A DNA stretch of 6,201 nucleotides. Source: Clostridiaceae bacterium. GTDB taxonomy: Bacteria > Bacillota_A > Clostridia > Clostridiales > Clostridiaceae. A program made the translations under genes and the position numbers. How positions within the stretch are numbered: position 1 is the stretch's first letter; each line of letters begins with the position of its first letter. The notes below the pieces were generated by a model. That model saw only the letters and a list, made by a program, of their open reading frames with translations, did no database searches and was not told where the DNA came from. Positions 5,973 through 6,201 of this stretch are shown piece by piece. Location: assembly GCA_029256485.1 (NCBI GenBank), contig JAQSXU010000193.1, positions 1 to 6,201 of the forward strand, written 5' to 3'.

Positions 5973-6010
5973 ATGAAAAAAATTTTTATAAAAAAATTTT
6001 TTGATTTCAT
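5973..6010. terminator. A/T-only hairpin, possible weak terminator
   Basis: Eleven contiguous A/T pairs join 5977-5987 to 5992-6002 around an ATAA loop. Four more pairs (ATGA with TCAT at the outer ends, 5973-5976 with 6007-6010) form after a 4-nt bulge. The stem lacks GC strength and no clean U-tract follows outside the stem, so this is not a classical terminator. It is near-symmetric and could act weakly in both directions. Confidence 0.25.
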
Positions 6011-6052
6011 GTGATTTCCTTTAATTATGCATATATATTAAATAGAAACCTA

Positions 6053-6058
6053 TATAAA
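6053..6058 (+). promoter_or_regulatory. Candidate -10 box upstream of the last gene
   Basis: TATAAA lies 99 nt before the ATG at 6158 and directly against the first 14-nt direct repeat. No convincing -35 is seen 16-18 nt upstream. A second candidate (TTGAGT 6110-6115, 16 nt, TATAAA 6132-6137) would start transcription inside the ribosome binding site and is therefore less plausible. Confidence 0.25.
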
Positions 6059-6093
6059 GAGCAGTTATGCACTTATAAGAAGAGCAGCTATGC
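6057..6093 (+). repeat. Pair of 14-nt direct repeats ahead of the last gene
   Basis: AAGAGCAGTTATGC (6057-6070) and AAGAGCAGCTATGC (6080-6093) differ at one base and are offset by 23 bp, about two helical turns. The second copy continues into GCTGC, making a perfect 5-bp hairpin GCAGC-TAT-GCTGC (6084-6096). The 8-bp palindrome ATCCGGAT follows at 6098-6105. The arrangement looks like a small operator or leader RNA element for the downstream gene. Confidence 0.5.
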
Positions 6094-6157
6094 TGCAATC
6101 CGGATAATTTTGAGTATGGATTTATTTAATATATAAAATTGAAGGAGAATGATTAAT

Positions 6158-6201
6158 ATGAGAGAAAGAAAGTTCGTAAAATTCAGAGTAGATATGCCAG
6201 A
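6158..6201 (+). CDS. Start of an unidentified gene, cut by window edge
   Basis: ATG at 6158 with GAAGGAG (6141-6147) 10 nt upstream opens a frame reading MRERKFVKFRVDMP, ending in an incomplete Asp or Glu codon. The start signal is good, so the gene is probably real. The visible N-terminus could be the beta strand of a ribbon-helix-helix DNA-binding protein (FRVDMPE-type starts are common there). It also resembles the opening of phage replisome-organiser proteins (RKFVKFRVDM). Fourteen residues cannot decide between these or other options. The gap of over 300 nt and the separate repeats suggest it is not part of the McrBC-like operon. Confidence 0.65.
   Translation, partial: MRERKFVKFRVDMP

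Larger units (their letters stand above)
5831..6157. other. Intergenic region after the defence operon
   Basis: These 327 bases hold no supported gene. A 22-codon open stretch (5908-5976) has no start codon and no ribosome binding site. In order, the region contains several overlapping TTAGC/GGCTAA-type short repeats near the stop, a weak CATC/GGTG hairpin followed by six T (5882-5905), a G-rich tract (5936-5966), an A/T hairpin (5973-6010), and two direct repeats (6057-6093) before the next gene. No strong GC-rich rho-independent terminator is present, so read-through from the operon is possible. Confidence 0.6.

Noticed and set aside
5908..5976. 22-codon open stretch rich in Glu and Gly
   Set aside because: It has no start codon or ribosome binding site, and the Glu/Gly content follows directly from the G-rich tract.

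Overview
The window is very A+T-rich. Its genes use A/T-ending codons and have strong AGGAGG-type ribosome binding sites and short intergenic overlaps. This points to a low-GC Firmicute, most likely a Clostridium or close relative, but no species can be named from the sequence.

Layout. Bases 1-92 look like the left end of an IS150-like IS3-family insertion sequence. They hold the first codons of its OrfA on the minus strand and a terminal inverted repeat ending near 92. Bases 93-373 hold no convincing gene. The second half of that stretch is the control region of the next operon: a perfect 12-bp inverted repeat (281-292/304-315), candidate promoters, and tandem 10-bp direct repeats (324-354). 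Bases 374-5830 are one tight plus-strand operon of four genes: a 77-aa small protein (GTG start), a 457-aa coiled-coil protein, a 669-aa McrB-like AAA+ motor and a roughly 616-aa McrC-like DUF2357/PD-(D/E)XK nuclease. Junctions are 0 nt, a 1-nt overlap, and an 11- or 17-nt overlap, so translational coupling is likely. Bases 5831-6157 are non-coding, with a G-rich four-run tract, a long A/T hairpin and a pair of 14-nt direct repeats. A new gene starts at 6158 and runs off the window.

How the genes may work together. The third and fourth genes have the architecture of McrBC-type (type IV) restriction: an AAA+ NTPase assembles into a ring and drives DNA translocation, and the DUF2357/McrC partner bridges to the ring and supplies the nuclease. 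The first two genes are not part of classical McrBC. The second combines an all-helical N-terminal region, about 115 residues of coiled coil, and a C-terminal alpha/beta domain that resembles the end of DUF2325. The McrB-like protein also carries about 255 N-terminal residues that I do not recognise, in the position where McrB proteins normally carry their target-recognition domain. The best interpretation is an anti-phage, McrBC-derived defence operon with an added coiled-coil sensor or scaffold subunit and an unidentified specificity domain. Nuclease and NTPase calls rest on visible motifs; the defence role and the roles of the accessory subunits are inference.
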